DNA from: Bromus sterilis
Lineage: Eukaryota; Streptophyta; Magnoliopsida; Poales; Poaceae
Length of the DNA: 64,000 nt
NCBI GenBank assembly: GCA_950022295.1
Contig: OX465600.1
Location: forward strand, 300,462,031-300,526,030
Direction of reading: 5' to 3'
Made by a program: the position numbers and the translations under genes. Shown here piece after piece: positions 42,563 to 55,317 of this stretch; within the stretch, counting starts at the first letter, position 1; each line of letters opens with the position of its first letter. The notes under the pieces were generated by a model, which was not told the DNA's origin, made no database searches, and saw nothing but the letters and a program-made list of their open reading frames with translations.

Positions 42563-45378
42563 ACATCCCCAAGCTTAATTCATGCTCGTCCTCGAGTAGG
42601 TAAATGATAATAACATAATTTATGTGCTGACATGCTAGCAACCATAAAAGAACTTTGAAAAGTAAAGCAATCAAGGTTAGAGATCCAATTCAAGTCATAA
42701 CATGGAAGAGTCTATATTAGCATTGAAACAAGTAACAAAAGAACAATAGGTGCAAGAGCTCTCGCTATCCGTGACTCGAATGTCTCCAAATGGTGTTTGC
42801 GTGCAAGAAGGGGGATAGGGAATACGAGAAAAAGTAATTTTTGTGTTGAGAACTCAATCTACTAAAGTTTCACACTTGGTCTTCTTTGAAATCTTATCTT
42901 GACTCGTCCCCAGACCACTAGCCAGGTACGAGTCAATTTGATCCACTCCTTTTCGATATTTTGAGCACTCATGCAATGGATGAGCGTAAGCACGAGAGTT
43001 GACACTTAGGATGGCAAAGAGAGAAGTAGGTGGAGGAGGAAGACAAAAAGGTGTGAAAGGCTCACATCAATGAGGACAATCATAGGCGAGAGAAGGCCAT
43101 ATGATAGATATGATGTGAGGAGTAGGGATTGCCATGCAATAGATGCACATACGAGCTAAGAAGCTCTCCAAAGGAACTAGTGGGGGTGCATCTAACTTGC
43201 TTGCTCATGAAGACCTAGAGCTCGTTTGAGGAGGCTCATCCTTGGAATATGCAAGCCAAGTTCTATAGTGTGAAGGTCCCCACATAGCTATATGCATAAT
43301 GATCATCATCTCTATGGAGTACAAGGATATAAATGGAGTACTAGTGTGGATATCTCAAAAGGATAGTAGTGTTGCCCCTTTCTCTCTTTTTATTTCTTTT
43401 TCTCTTTTTCTATTTTTTTGTATTTTTTTGTGGCCTCAATGGCTCTTTCTATTCAACTCTCATATGTCCTCTTTGGGATCTTTTAATGTGTCCTCTTTGG
43501 GATCTTTTCCTCACTTAAGGGCAACACTCTATTTTACAAGAAGGTAAAGGAGATCTTTCACACTTTACAAGGTACTCAAAACATAAAGAAGATGTAACTA
43601 ACATGATGTATGCAAAGTATGTCGCTGCCAGTGTAGCAGGAACATGTATGACATGAAGATCAAGTCATGAAGAGGTGGAAGTTGCATGGCAATATATCTC
43701 GGAAAGGCTATGGAAATGCCTTGATAGGTAGGTATGGTGGCTGTTTTGAGGGAAGATATAAGGAGGCTTATGATGACAGAGAGTATCATGCCAAGGGTTT
43801 GGATGTACCGGCGAAGGTGGACACCAACTCTCGGAGTGTGAAGAAGGCAATGCACGGCACGGGAGAGGCTAGCAAAATATTGGAAGGTGGAAGTGTCAAC
43901 TTTCAATACTTACATTAGTCCGAAGAACTCATGCACTTATTATCAGTAACTCTCAATCTAATAAGGAGGTTCACAAAGAGACAAGTACCCCGAGGAGGAG
44001 TGTATGGGGGTTTGGTTATCCTTGCGCATCCTCGACTCATGGTACGTGAGTGTTCTCTGATATTCGACTCCTCAGAAGAGTAGTGATCCATCTAGTAGTT
44101 AGAGTTCTCAACTAGTTTTGTAGGTTTTGAAAATACACACGGATTGCCCAAAATACGACACCTATCACTAATAGGCAAGAGCTCTTGACACCAAAAGTTC
44201 AAACATTACTCACATCAATACCTCAAAACTATTGCAAGTTACTACTAAAATTAAATAACAACCTCAATTACCTACTCTCAAGACAAGACACAACTCAGTG
44301 CAACAACCAACTCTCTTTAACAAAATAAACATGAAAACTAAAAAGAGTTCTAGCAACAAACTAAACAAAAGCCAAGGCTCTTGCTAAAGACAAACTAAGA
44401 CTAAAACTAAACATGGCAGTAGCCAAGAAAAGATAAAGAACACACAACAGCAAAAAGATAAGCATTAAGAATCCTATGATGTGTTCTAGATTTTGAAAGT
44501 GGAGCGTGTTTCTCTCCCACACAAAGTAAGACGGGATCTAACTTGTTATGAACAGCAAGCAAAGCTAAAGAAAACTAAAAATAAAACCTAAGAGCGAGAC
44601 GCTCCAAGCATAGCACATAACGTATGAAGTGATAAAAATATAGTGAGACGAAGGACGAACTGATGATTGTTGATGGAGAAGGGGATGCACGGGGGCATAC
44701 CCAAGCTTAGACGCTTGAGTCTCCTTGAATATTTATTGGGGATGCATGGGGGCATCCCCAAGCTTGAGCGCTTGACACTCCTGGATCTTCTTTCATCATC
44801 TTCTATTGCACACTTGAAAACTCCCTTCATACATAACTCATCATAAGCTGATTAGAGAGGTTAGTACCCTTAATAAATAATTTTTCCCACTGGATATAAA
44901 GATATTCTTGAAGAGATACTGTTTCTCAAGAGTGCCAAAAAGTTTTTTTTTTCAAAGAAAAAGCAAGCTTAAGGTTTTTAAAAGTTAGGAGAGACAAAAC
45001 GTGGCAGAATATGTGAAAAACAGAACAGCAGATAGTAAAGAATTTTTTAGGGGCACTTCTGCAACTCAAATCAAAAACCTGAGAACATACGGAAGTTTCG
45101 TAATTGTATAGAGCATACTTTGTAAAAATTTCAGATCAAAAAGATGAACTGGGATTTTTCTGGAATTTTTCTGGTCACGACGACAGAATCTGTTTTCTGG
45201 ACAGCATGTCACAACTTTTACTTCCCTTGCCGTAAGAGGCTATAACTTGGCACAAAGCTGAAAATAAAGATACAATGATGTTGCTATAGAAGTAACAATC
45301 ATCAAGACACAACAAAAGCAAAAATAAAACACCTAAAATCGTTGCGGGCTGCCTCCCGAAAGCGCTTCTTTAAAGCCA
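42563..45378 (-). other. Non-coding interior of element C
   Basis: About 2.8 kb without a long frame. It holds a C/T-rich tract at about 43375-43440, a direct repeat gatgcacgggggcat(a/c)cccaagctt(a/g)ga at about 44683 and 44740, and A-rich segments. No pol homology was found on either strand. Confidence 0.6.
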
Positions 45379-46565
45379 TTAGCTAGGCTTAAAGATTATG
45401 AAAGATGCTCTCACAAGAGAATAAGAGTTGAAGCAAAAGAGAGCATCAAGAAGCAAATATGAAACACATTTATGCCTAACCCACTTCCTATGCATAGGCA
45501 TATTGTAAGAAAATAAATCAAAGAAGCACAAAGTGACATGCATAGGAAGGTGGAACAAGAACAACTTCGAAAGTTTCAGTTTAGAGAGAGGTGTTTTTGT
45601 CACATGGAAGTTTCTATAACCAAACTTTTCTCTCTCAAAGTAATTTTCAGTAATATCATGAACAACATCAAGAATATAACTATCACATAAATCATGTTGT
45701 TCATGAACTGTAAGCACACGTGTATATTTTTCAACACGGTCTTTAGGATTATAAGATAAATGCAACCCATCACATTGAGCCTTGATAAGAGAAAAATTCT
45801 CCGGAATAGTTGGAGATTTCAAAAGGATAATAGGGACATCAAGTGTGGGTGCAATAGCAACAATTTCATGCTTAACATAAAGAACTATAGAGAGTTCATT
45901 TTTGTCAGCATCATCCATAGTGGCATCTTGGCCATCAACAAAGCAAGTATCAAAATTTTCAGAAAGGGATATTTCAAGTGAGTCCTCGGAATCATGGGAT
46001 TCCTCCTCAAAGCAATCATTGGCCTCTTCTTGGCAGCAAACATTTTATTTTTAAAATCCTCAATATAAGAATTGGAAGTATAATTCTCGAAGCAATAAGC
46101 AAGAACTACAAAGTTTTCAGACTCGAAAATAGTATCGTGATACTTTTCAATCAAAGAAGCAATCTCATAGGCACCTTTAAAAGCAACAAACTCTTCAATC
46201 TTTTCAACATCAAAGTAATCATAAACACCTTTAGCATAAGAAGATAAGATCTCATTTTCATTAAACTCACATTGGAAAGGGAGGTGTTTATGATCTATAT
46301 TAGAACAACAAGTAAAATCATAAATGTGGCACAAAAGTTTAGCATGGCAATAAGAAACATCTATTTGATCCCATAAGTGTTTCCCTTTCTGAGATAGGCG
46401 GTGCCGCGTATAATGAGCATGCTCATCCAATGATTTTCCCTCAACCAAGTCGGTTGGGTTTTTAGCGCGAGCAAAAATTGATCGAAGACGATCCAAGTGA
46501 AACATGTCCATCCTACCATATTTGGGTGGTTCATCACCAATGGTGAGGATAGCATAAATAGGCAA
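45379..46565 (-). pseudogene. Unidentified ORF pair in the gag position of element C
   Basis: Two overlapping frames, 46565-45885 and 45918-45379, read as one protein of about 390 residues with a frameshift near 45990. The first has YTRHRLSQKGKHLWDQIDVS, many Tyr/Glu/Phe residues and FENYTSNSYIEDFKNKMFAA. The second begins acidic (DDADKNELSIVLYVKHEIVA) and ends in a Phe/Leu-rich region with RKWVRHKCVSYLLLDALFCF. It lies just inside the primer-binding site, where gag would be, but I see no CCHC knuckle or known gag motif. The function is unknown. Confidence 0.55.
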
Positions 46566-46735
46566 AGCAAGACAAAGGCAAAAGGTAGCAACTATTTTTG
46601 TGGTTTTTCATAAAGGACACTGAGATAAAAGCTGAAAGGTAAACTAACAAGACTAAAAAATAAAGGTAAAGGGTAGTGTGCAACTCCCCTATCTTAGCAC
46701 TCGGAGTCCCCGGCAACGGCGCCTAAAAACTTGCT

Positions 46736-47896
46736 TGATGGCTTCTCGCCTTTCGTTGGTTACCCCAAGTGGAAGGTTTGAGATGTAGTGCAGCAGCAGT
46801 TTTCCCTCGGTGAAGATACCAAGGTTTGTCTCCAGTAGGACTCCAGAGATGATAAGTAGGTGTCAGCGGCGCAACTGACGCGGACCTGCACACAGACACA
46901 GATAACTTTGTTCCCAACGAAGTTTAGAGAGGTTGTCAATCTCTCCGGTCTTGTTGTTCACAACGGATAAAACGCAAGGGATAATGATAGCAAGTAAAAG
47001 AAGTAAAGTAAATATAGCTTGGAAACAGTAATGAGGATATGGACCGGGATACGTGATGCTCACTAGTGATGTCTCTCTCCCAAAAGACGATAAAACTGCT
47101 ATGCGAGGTAAACAAATTACAGAAGGGCAATTGATAGGATTATGAACGCACCGCAATGCTAACTATGCTACAAAAGAAAGGAAGAGGCTCAAAAGCACGG
47201 GCAGTACGCCAAAATAAGTAGACCGAAATCCATCTGCATCTACTACTAATCATCCACCTTGAGATATCTATCCAGAACATCTCGCTGGTATTAAGTTGCG
47301 AGCCCCACCCAAAGTGTAAACCCAAAACAACAGACAACTGCAATAAAAAGAACTTTGCGTAAAGTAAACAATCCTTGTAACCGCGGTTACAAGCACCGTT
47401 GTTTTCCCCCTTGTGGCAACAGCACATCCCCTAGACTCATGTTTCTGTCACTCAAGCGTGTCATCGGGGGGCATGAACCCACAATCGAGCACAACGTTCC
47501 CTCTTGGAGTCACTACCTACTACTTGGCCAAAGCAATAAACAGCAACGGAGAACATGCAAGAATTACTTAGGAACAAAAATATAAGAGATAAAAACCAAA
47601 TATATTACTCTATCACAATCTGAACATAATCTCATAATCCATCAGATCCCTCCAAACTCAGCATAGCAACAGCAGAAATATTACAAAGGTGCCTCGATCA
47701 TGTAGGGCAGCTCACGAGGTCTAAACAATGAAGATCAAAGAGGGGAGGATAAAATCACATAGCTACTGATCACGGACCCATGGTCCAAGGAAAACTACTC
47801 ACGAGACATCCGGGGAGCAGCCATGGTGGAGAGGAGACTCCCGGAGGTCAATCCTCCCTCCGGCAGGGTGCCGGGAAGAGGTCTTCTGGTGCTCCC
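46736..47896 (-). repeat. 5' LTR of element C, first part
   Basis: 1161 bp up to the insertion of element D. It resumes at 54855-55312 (458 bp). Together they equal the length of the other LTR. The last five bases, ctccc, are the target duplication of D. Confidence 0.92.
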
Positions 47897-48333
47897 TGAC
47901 GAGGGGGTGACCCCACGACTCCTACGGATGAGCCCACCTGGTGTTCATGAAGGCAGAAGGCCCATGAGGACACGGCCCGGCCCACTGGATGGCACCGACG
48001 TAGAAGTCCTCGACTCACAAGGAAGGTGCGAAGATCTGCCGTAAGGAGCAAGCTAAGGTTAGGAAAGTTTACCTGTACACGTAGATGAATTCCCCGAAAC
48101 CTAGCCCGGCATATAAGGGCTAGGAGGGGCGACGCCAAAGACATCCAATCTCACCTGCAACCCTAGCCCTGAGCGCTCCAACCCCGGATTCCTCTGTAAT
48201 CGCATCTCCCTAATCAATAATATCGAGCAGGAGCGAGCCTCCCTGTTTGCCGACGAGCAATCGTCCAACCTGCGCCTCTCATGACTAACCCAGGGTCCCT
48301 GACCAAGGGATTTGCTGGGGTTGATCCCCGTCA
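47897..48333 (+). repeat. 5' LTR of gypsy D
   Basis: A 437-bp LTR, tgacgagggggtgacc...gatccccgtca. Confidence 0.94.
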
Positions 48334-49312
48334 ATTGGCGCCGTCTGTGGGAACTGCGCAGGTTGGGATCACGATCTCGGCAGTCCCATCTTCATCAAGC
48401 TACAACTCAAGGGCAAGACCCAGACTTAGCCCACTCGAAGGATTCAAGATCACGACGGACATCTCTGCCGCCCCATCAAGACCACTCGAGCTACAGTCAT
48501 GCCAGGACCGATATTACGGTGACAACCAAGCATAGCGCCAGCGCCGTAGAGTCGACGACCCAGAAGAACGGCGAGGAGCCTCTACGAAGGGATCCCACTC
48601 GACGAACCGCGACGCATAGCGGAGGACTCGCAAATCTTCCGACAACCCACCACCGCCCGGGCACCCGCCGCACATCAAGACAATGACTACGAGATCGAAT
48701 CCAGCGATCAGCAGAATCACCGCCAAGGAAGAAGGAACCGACGACCCAAAAGGCGCGCATGGGATAACTACGATAGAGCCCCAATTAACGAGCCACATCA
48801 CGCAGTCGCGCAACTGACGACCACTCGACGACATACCGCTGCACGAGCATCTGCCGTCAACCAAGACAACGACTCCGAGACACCTGTTGGCGAGTACTAC
48901 GACCCAGATCGAAGGCTGGATGAATTCGCCAACCTTATCAGAAACCAAGACATGGGTCGAGGAATCAAAATCGATCCTCGCTTCCACGTGCACCCGGAAG
49001 ATCACGAGAAGATCTTCAGAATCTTTAGATCACCCGGAAGAAGAGGCATGCCGGATCCAGCAAACTCACGGCCAGAGAACAGCTAGCAGGACCCTGCACG
49101 ATCCACAGCTTCGAGGATGACTGGGGACGCGTCAGGTCAGGGCACACTTTGAGAGACTGCCGCCTGTTCAACAAGCTAGCCGACGACCTCAAGAAGGAGA
49201 AGCAGAAAGACGACAGAAGCAACCGACGACCCGAGCAATCGCCGACCTCAAACCCGGAAGGACGTCGCAGCCCGTCGCAAGCACAGTCCCAAGACCGGGG
49301 CATGCACCCCTA
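48334..49312 (+). pseudogene. Gag region of gypsy D, decayed
   Basis: Frames switch several times. Segments parallel to element B's gag are visible: SPLEGFKIT with LELQSCQDRYYGD near 48440-48530, the FANLI-like region near 48925, and CTIHSFEDDWG-type sequence near 49095 in another frame. About 100 bases of the gag-protease linker found in B (the IVEVYQLHDTET region) are missing near 49290. Confidence 0.8.
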
Positions 49313-52300
49313 GTGCTCGATGCACAAATCGGAGGATACGACATGGACCGGGTCTTCATGGACGGAGGCAGAAGCATGAACATCATCTTCGCCAGCACCC
49401 TGCAAAAGATGCTGATCCCACGATCAGTATGGAGAAAATCAAGCACCGAGTTGCACGGGGTAATCCCAAGAGAAGCAGCCACATCCCTCGGAATCGTCGA
49501 ACTCGAAGTCGTCTTCGGCAACCGACGTAACTTCGCAAAGCACGTCCTCGAGTTCGAGGTACTCAACTGGCAATCGCAGTATCACGCCATACTGGGATGA
49601 CCAGCATTCGCGCAATTCATGGCGGTCCCACACTACGCCTACCTCAAGCTCAAGATGCCAGGATCTTCAGGAGTCCTCACGATCAACGGAAGTTTCATCA
49701 AATCAGACCAATGCGATCGTGACTTCCACAGAATCTCCGACACATTCGGAGCCAAACAAGAACTCAGAGAAATAGCCATGGTGATGGACAAGAGCACCTT
49801 CCCATTGGTGAACCAAAGCGAATCCAGGGAGTACGGACGCGACTTCAGCATCGACGGTGACACCGTCACTCACCAAGTACACCCGACGGACCCAGACAAA
49901 ACAATCCGCGTGTACGCCCACCTACCAGAGGAGCAGGCAGCAGCTCTCGTCGCCTTCCTTCGAGACGAGTGGGAAATATTCGCCTGGTGCCCAACCGACA
50001 TGCCTGGGATACCACGCGAATTCGCGGAACACGCCCTACGCATCAAGCCAAACACGAGGCCAGTGAAGCAAGCGCTGAGACGATTCTCGGAGCCCAAGCG
50101 CAGAGCAATCGGAGAGGAAGTCAACCGGTTACTCGATGCCCAGTTCATCCGAGAAACGAAGAAAGCCACCTGGATAGCCAACCCAGTGCTGGTGCCAAAG
50201 AAAGACACGACCGTGCTGCGCAGGTGTGTCGACTACGGACCAGTCAACAAACATTGCCCGAAGGATCACTTCCCCCTGCGTAGAATCGATCAGATAATCG
50301 ACTCAATAGCAGGGTGCGATCTACTCTCCTTTCTTGACGCCTACTCAGGATACAACCAGATCAGAATGAAGGAAGAAGACGAAGAACACACATCGTTCAT
50401 CACCCCCTACGTAGTATTCTGCTACAAGACCATGCCCTTCGGGCTAAAAAACGCAGGCGCCACCTACCAACGAATGATGCAGGCCTGCCTGAAGGAACAA
50501 ATCGGAAGAAACGTATAAGTCTACGTAGACGACATCGTCATCAAGACCTATAAAGCAGCGACACTACTCGACGACCTGCACGAAACCTTCGCGGCACTCA
50601 ACAAATACAGAATCAAACTCAACCCAAAGAAGTGCGCATTCGGCGTACCGGCAGGAAAGTTGCTCGGCTACATGGTCTCTGCCCGCGGGATCGAAGCAAA
50701 CCCCGAGAAAGTCCAAGCCATCACCCGCATGCAAGAACCAACCGATGTCAAAGGAGTACAGCATCTCACTAGAAAACTCGCAGCCCTAAGCCGCTTCATC
50801 AGCAGGCTGGGAGAACGCACGCTGCCTTTCTACCAGCTGCTCAGGAAAGGAGAGAAATTCGAGTGGACGGAGGAAGCCCTCCAAGCATTCATGGACCTGA
50901 AAAATACGCTCTCGACCCCACCAATCCTGGCGGTACCCAAGGAGCGAGAGAAACTATACCTCTACGTGGCAGCACGAAGCAGTGTAGTAAGCACAGCGTT
51001 CGTTGTCGAACGCGCAAAAGAAGGCAAAGTCCAGAGCATTCAGAGACCAATCTACTACCTCAGCATGCTCCTGACCAAATCCCAGCAGCGGTACCCGCAC
51101 TATCAGAAGCTACTACTGGCCATCATCATGACCTCAAGAAAGGTGTCCCAATACTTCGACGAGCACCCTATCACAATCATGAGCAGCGCACCACTCGCCG
51201 ACATACTCAATAACCCTGGTGCAACCGGGCGAGTCGCCGAGTGGAACATCGAGCTCAGTCCACGGGACCTGCAGTTCAAGCACCCAACAGCCATCAAAGT
51301 CCAAGCACTCCTAGATTTCCTGGTTGAGTGGACGGAGGTTCAAACACCAGGCCCCCCAGACCTATCAAGCTCATGGTCAATGTTCTTCGATGGGTCCAAG
51401 AGACAACAAGGAGCTGGGGCAGGAATTGTACTCATCTCCCCCAAAGGAACAAAGCTGAAATACGTCCTCCAGATCAACTTCAGTCACGCCTCCAACATCG
51501 AAGCAGAATACGAGGCACTCCTCCATGGCATGCGCATGGCCAAAACATGCGGAGCCACTCGCCTCATAATTTACGGGGACTCCAACCTCGTCGTCCAGCA
51601 GACGATGAGAAACTGCAACGCAATAGCCGACAACATGGCGGCATACCAAAAGCTCTACAACGAACTCGAAGGAAATTTCGACGGTTGCGAGCTCAACTAC
51701 ATCACCAGGGACAACAACATAGAAGCCGACGAGCTCGCAAATATCGGTTCGACCAGGGCACCCGTACCACCCGGCGTTTTTCTCGAAAGCATCAACCGGA
51801 GGTCCACCAAGGTACAGGCAGCAACATCCGAAGCAGTCGTGGACGGCGAAGACACAATAGCGCAGGTGGCAGCTGCAACCCTATCAGAAGGCAAAGGCAC
51901 CAGCACATCCGACAACACGGCCCCGACAGAGTTCGAAGGACCCGTCTGGACAAAACCGTTCCTCCGATTCCTAATCGAAGGCACGCTACCACAAGACGTG
52001 GCCGAAGCACGACGCATCAGCCGACGATCCAAGGCATTCACGGTAATAAACAGACAACTATATAAACGCAGCATCACCCAGATACTCCAAAAGTGCATTG
52101 ACGAAGAGGACGGCAGAGCCCTCTTGCTCGAAATCCACGAAGGCACCTGCAGACACCCCGCTAGCAGTAGAGTGCTCGTGTCCAAAGCATTTCGAGCTGG
52201 GTTCTACTGGCCCACAGCAATGAAAAATGCAGAAGAAATCATGCGACGTTGCGTCGCCTGCCAAAAATTCGCCAACAGGCCACATGCTCCCGCATCAGAG

Positions 52301-53166
52301 CTCAAGACCATACCACTATCCTGGCCGTTCGCCACCTGGGGACTCGACATGGTGGCCCACTAAAGAAATCATCAAAGGGCGGAAGGACACACCTGCTCGT
52401 CGCAGTCGACAAGTTCACCAAGTGGATCGAAGCAGTACCCATCACCAGCTCCACAGCCCTCACGGCTGTCAACTTCATCAAGTCGATTATCTTCAGATTC
52501 GGAGTACCACACAACATCATCACGGACAACAACACGAAATTCACAGCCGCAGAATTTTAGAACTTCTGCGAAGAACTGGGCATCAAAATCAATTACGCAT
52601 CAGTCGCGCACCCACAGTCCAACGGCCAGGTGGAAAAAGCAAACGGCCTTGTCTGTGGAGGAATCAAGAAACGACTCCTCACACCACTCGAGCAAGCCGC
52701 CGGTAACTGGGTAGAAGAACTCCCCGCGGTCCTGTGGAGCTTACGAACCACGCCTAACACTGCAACCCAATACACACCCTTCTTCATGGTGTACGGAGCA
52801 GAGGCAGTCCTGCCACATGACCTCAAGTTTGGAGCACCCCGGGTCACCGGATATGAGGAAGAAGAAGCAGAAGAAGCATTACAAGACGATAAGGATACGG
52901 CTGACGAAGCAAGAGACACAGCCCTGGCAAAATCAGAAGGGTACCAAGATAAACTGCGTACCTACCAAAGCAGTCGACTGCGCACTAGAACCTTCAACAA
53001 AGGTGATCTAGTCCTACGAATAATACAAGAGAAGGTCCACAAACTTGCCCCCCAATGGGAAGGACCATTCATAATCTCAGAAGTCATCGGAGGCTGCGCC
53101 TACAGGCTGAAGAACCCAAAGACAGACGAGGACGTGGGCAACCCATGGAACGTAGCAAACTTGTGA
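49313..53166 (+). pseudogene. Protease-RT-RNase H-integrase of gypsy D, four lesions
   Basis: The frame opens with the retropepsin-like VLDAQIGGYDMDRVFMDGG. It continues through RT (MPFGLKNAGATYQRM, then YVDD at about 50522-50533), RNase H (FFDGSKRQQGAGAG, 51376 onwards), the integrase zinc region (CVACQKFANRPHAP) and the integrase core and tail. Lesions seen: TGA at 49598-49600 (Arg in relatives), TAA at 50516-50518 directly before YVDD (Gln in relatives), a one-base deletion near 52353 (ggtggccc for ggtgggccc) that shifts the frame, and TAG at 52558-52560 in the integrase. It cannot produce active enzymes. Confidence 0.92.
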
Positions 53167-53264
53167 CTATTCTATCCATAGCCCCTATCGGTCGGACATG
53201 ACTGGCAATTCATGTAAATCGCTTGACTGCAATAAAATAAATGTCGCCCAAATACTGCCATCTC

Positions 53265-53885
53265 AAAGCGCTCGGGGGCTGAAGAGGAAACTCCCCCCCC
53301 TCGAGCAACTGCCATCGCACATGCGATCTTAATCAAAGCACTCGGGGGCTGAAGAGGAACCCCCCCCCCCCGAGCAACTGCCATCGCACATGCGATCTTA
53401 ACCAAAGCACTCGGAGGCTGAAGAGGAAACTCCCCCCCCCCCGAGAAACTGCCATCGCACATGCGATCTTAACCAAAGCACTCGGGGGCTGAAGAGGAAC
53501 CCCCCCCCCCCGAGCAACTGCCATCGCACATGCGATCTTAATCAAAGCACTCGGGGGCTGAAGAGGAAACTCCCCCCCCCCCGAGAAACTGCCATCGCAC
53601 ATGCGATCTTAACCAAAGCACTCGGGGGCTAAAGAGGACCCCCCCGAGCAACTGCCATCGCACATGCGATCTTAAACGAAGCACTCGGGGGCTGAAGAGG
53701 AAACTCCCCTCCCCCCCCCCGAGCAAAATGCCATCGCATACGCGATCTTAATCGAAGCACTCGGGGGGCTTAAGAAGAAAAAAACCGAGCAACTCTCTCG
53801 CCTATGCGATCTTAATCCAAGCACTCGGGGACTTGAGAAGAAAAGCCCCCCGAGCAGCGCTATCACCTACGCGACCCCCTCCACG
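53265..53885 (+). repeat. Tandem repeat block in gypsy D, about 70-bp unit
   Basis: About nine units of gcactcgggggctgaagagg, aaactccccccccccgagca and actgccatcgcacatgcgatcttaa. Runs of C vary from about 5 to 14 between units. The unit is homologous to the block at 36887-37458 in B (there reversed), so the array predates the split of these copies. Confidence 0.93.
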
Positions 53886-54412
53886 AAGCACTCAGGGCCA
53901 CGCACACAAACCCCACCCGAGAGACGACTATCAACACTCTCCTGGAATCCAAGCCCTTTTTGAAGAAACTTCGAAGGAAGCACAAGTTCATCTAGTCTTC
54001 ACCCGATCGCCAACGATCACCTAAAGACTCGGGGCCTACTCCCATCGGGAGCGCTGTCGCGCACCCGATAAAAAGACAACAAAGGAGCCTACGCCTGACC
54101 CTTCGACTCAAGCATAGCCTCGGGGGCTACTCCCATCGGGACTGCTGTCGCGCACCCAATAGAACCAACAGTACCAAGTATAGGATGGACCCGAAGACAG
54201 TCCCCAGCAGAAAAAAAACTCTCAGTTACAAAAGGATTCGAAGACAACTCCTGATGGTCAAGACACAACTTTCGGTGGCACAAAAGGCTCAAGCATAAAT
54301 TCCACCAGACTGCCAGCGACCCACGGATGAACCGTGCATATCAATAAACGACATATGAATGTATTCAAGTCCCTGCGCGACTCTTCGAGTCCCCCAGGCA
54401 CTCGGGGGCTAC

Positions 54413-54849
54413 TGACGAGGGGGTGACCCCACAACTCCTACGGATGAGCCCACCTGGTGTCCATGAAGGCAGAAGGCCCATGAGGACACGACCCCGGCCC
54501 ACTGGATGGCACCGACGTAGAAGTCCTCGACTCACAAGGAAGGTGCGAAGATCTGCCGTAAGGAGCAAGCTAGGGTTAGGAAAGTTTACCTGTACACGTA
54601 GATGAATTCCCCGAAACCTAGCCCGGCATATAAGGGCTAGGAGGGGCGACGCCAAAGACATCCAATCTCACCTGCAACCCTAGCCCTGAGCGCTCCAGCC
54701 TCGGCTTCCTCTGTAATCGCATCTCCCTAATCAATAATATCGAGCAGGAGCGAGCCTCCCTGTTTGCCGACGAGCTATCGTCCAACCTGCGCCTCTCATG
54801 ACTAACCCAGGGTCCCTGACCATGGGATTTGCCGGGGTTGATCCCGTCA
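54413..54849 (+). repeat. 3' LTR of gypsy D
   Basis: A 437-bp copy of the 5' LTR, followed by the duplication CTCCC. Confidence 0.94.
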
Positions 54850-54854
54850 CTCCC

Positions 54855-55312
54855 GATCTTGGAAGCGCGGCGGCGGCGGAACAGAGGCGAGTTTGCAGAA
54901 TAGGGTTCCTCTCCTGGAGTTTTCCCGTGACGGAGAATAAATAGGCGAAGAGGGGCCGCCAGAGGTGGACCAGGGGCCCTAGGCGCCCCCCTGGCGCGGC
55001 CAGGGGTGGGGCCGCGCCGGGTGGCCAGAGGGGCGCCCCTGGCTCCCCTCTGGCCCCTCCCGGGCTCTTCTCGAAGCTTCCTGTACGCTGATTTTTCCTG
55101 TATTTTTCCCGGAATTTTTCTGGCACTTTTTATATGGGGGGAAACTGAAATAGAAAAACAGCAGAAATCAGGAGCTGGCACTGGGGTGCACTGAGTTAAT
55201 AGGTTAGTCAAAATATGATCAAAAGTGTATGTAAGTGTATCTAGAACATAGCAATATCACACAAAACATGCATGGAGCAAGCAGAAATTATAGATACGTT
55301 TTGGACGTATCA
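54855..55312 (-). repeat. 5' LTR of element C, second part
   Basis: The remainder of the LTR after element D, ending ggacgtatca and then the TCTGT duplication. Confidence 0.92.
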
Positions 55313-55317
55313 TCTGT

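Larger units (their letters stand above)
47897..54849 (+). mobile_element. Gypsy element D, nested in the LTR of C
   Basis: Same family as A and B, but on the plus strand. LTRs are 47897-48333 and 54413-54849 (both 437 bp), with about ten substitutions and two small indels between them by eye. The target duplication is CTCCC (47892-47896, 54850-54854). A primer-binding-like site ttggcgccgtctgtgggaa follows the 5' LTR, and ctcgggggctac precedes the 3' LTR. Gag to integrase are present but carry several stops. The 3' non-coding region is short (1.2 kb against about 3.4 kb in B) and lacks the antisense B3-like ORF. Confidence 0.95.
40945..55312 (-). mobile_element. Athila-like LTR element C, non-autonomous, nested in B pol
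   Basis: LTRs of about 1618 bp begin TGATACGTCCAAAACGTATC and end GAAGCCATCA on the minus strand. The target duplication is TCTGT (40940-40944, 55313-55317). The uninterrupted target is seen in gypsy A at 32849 (cttgtccgtcaccatgg). A primer-binding site ggcgccgttgccgggga, matching the Asp-tRNA type, lies next to the 5' LTR (46703-46724, reversed). The 4.2 kb interior has no RT, RNase H or integrase that I can find, only a gag-position ORF pair. It therefore seems to be a non-autonomous, Athila-type element. Its 5' LTR is split by element D. Confidence 0.9.
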
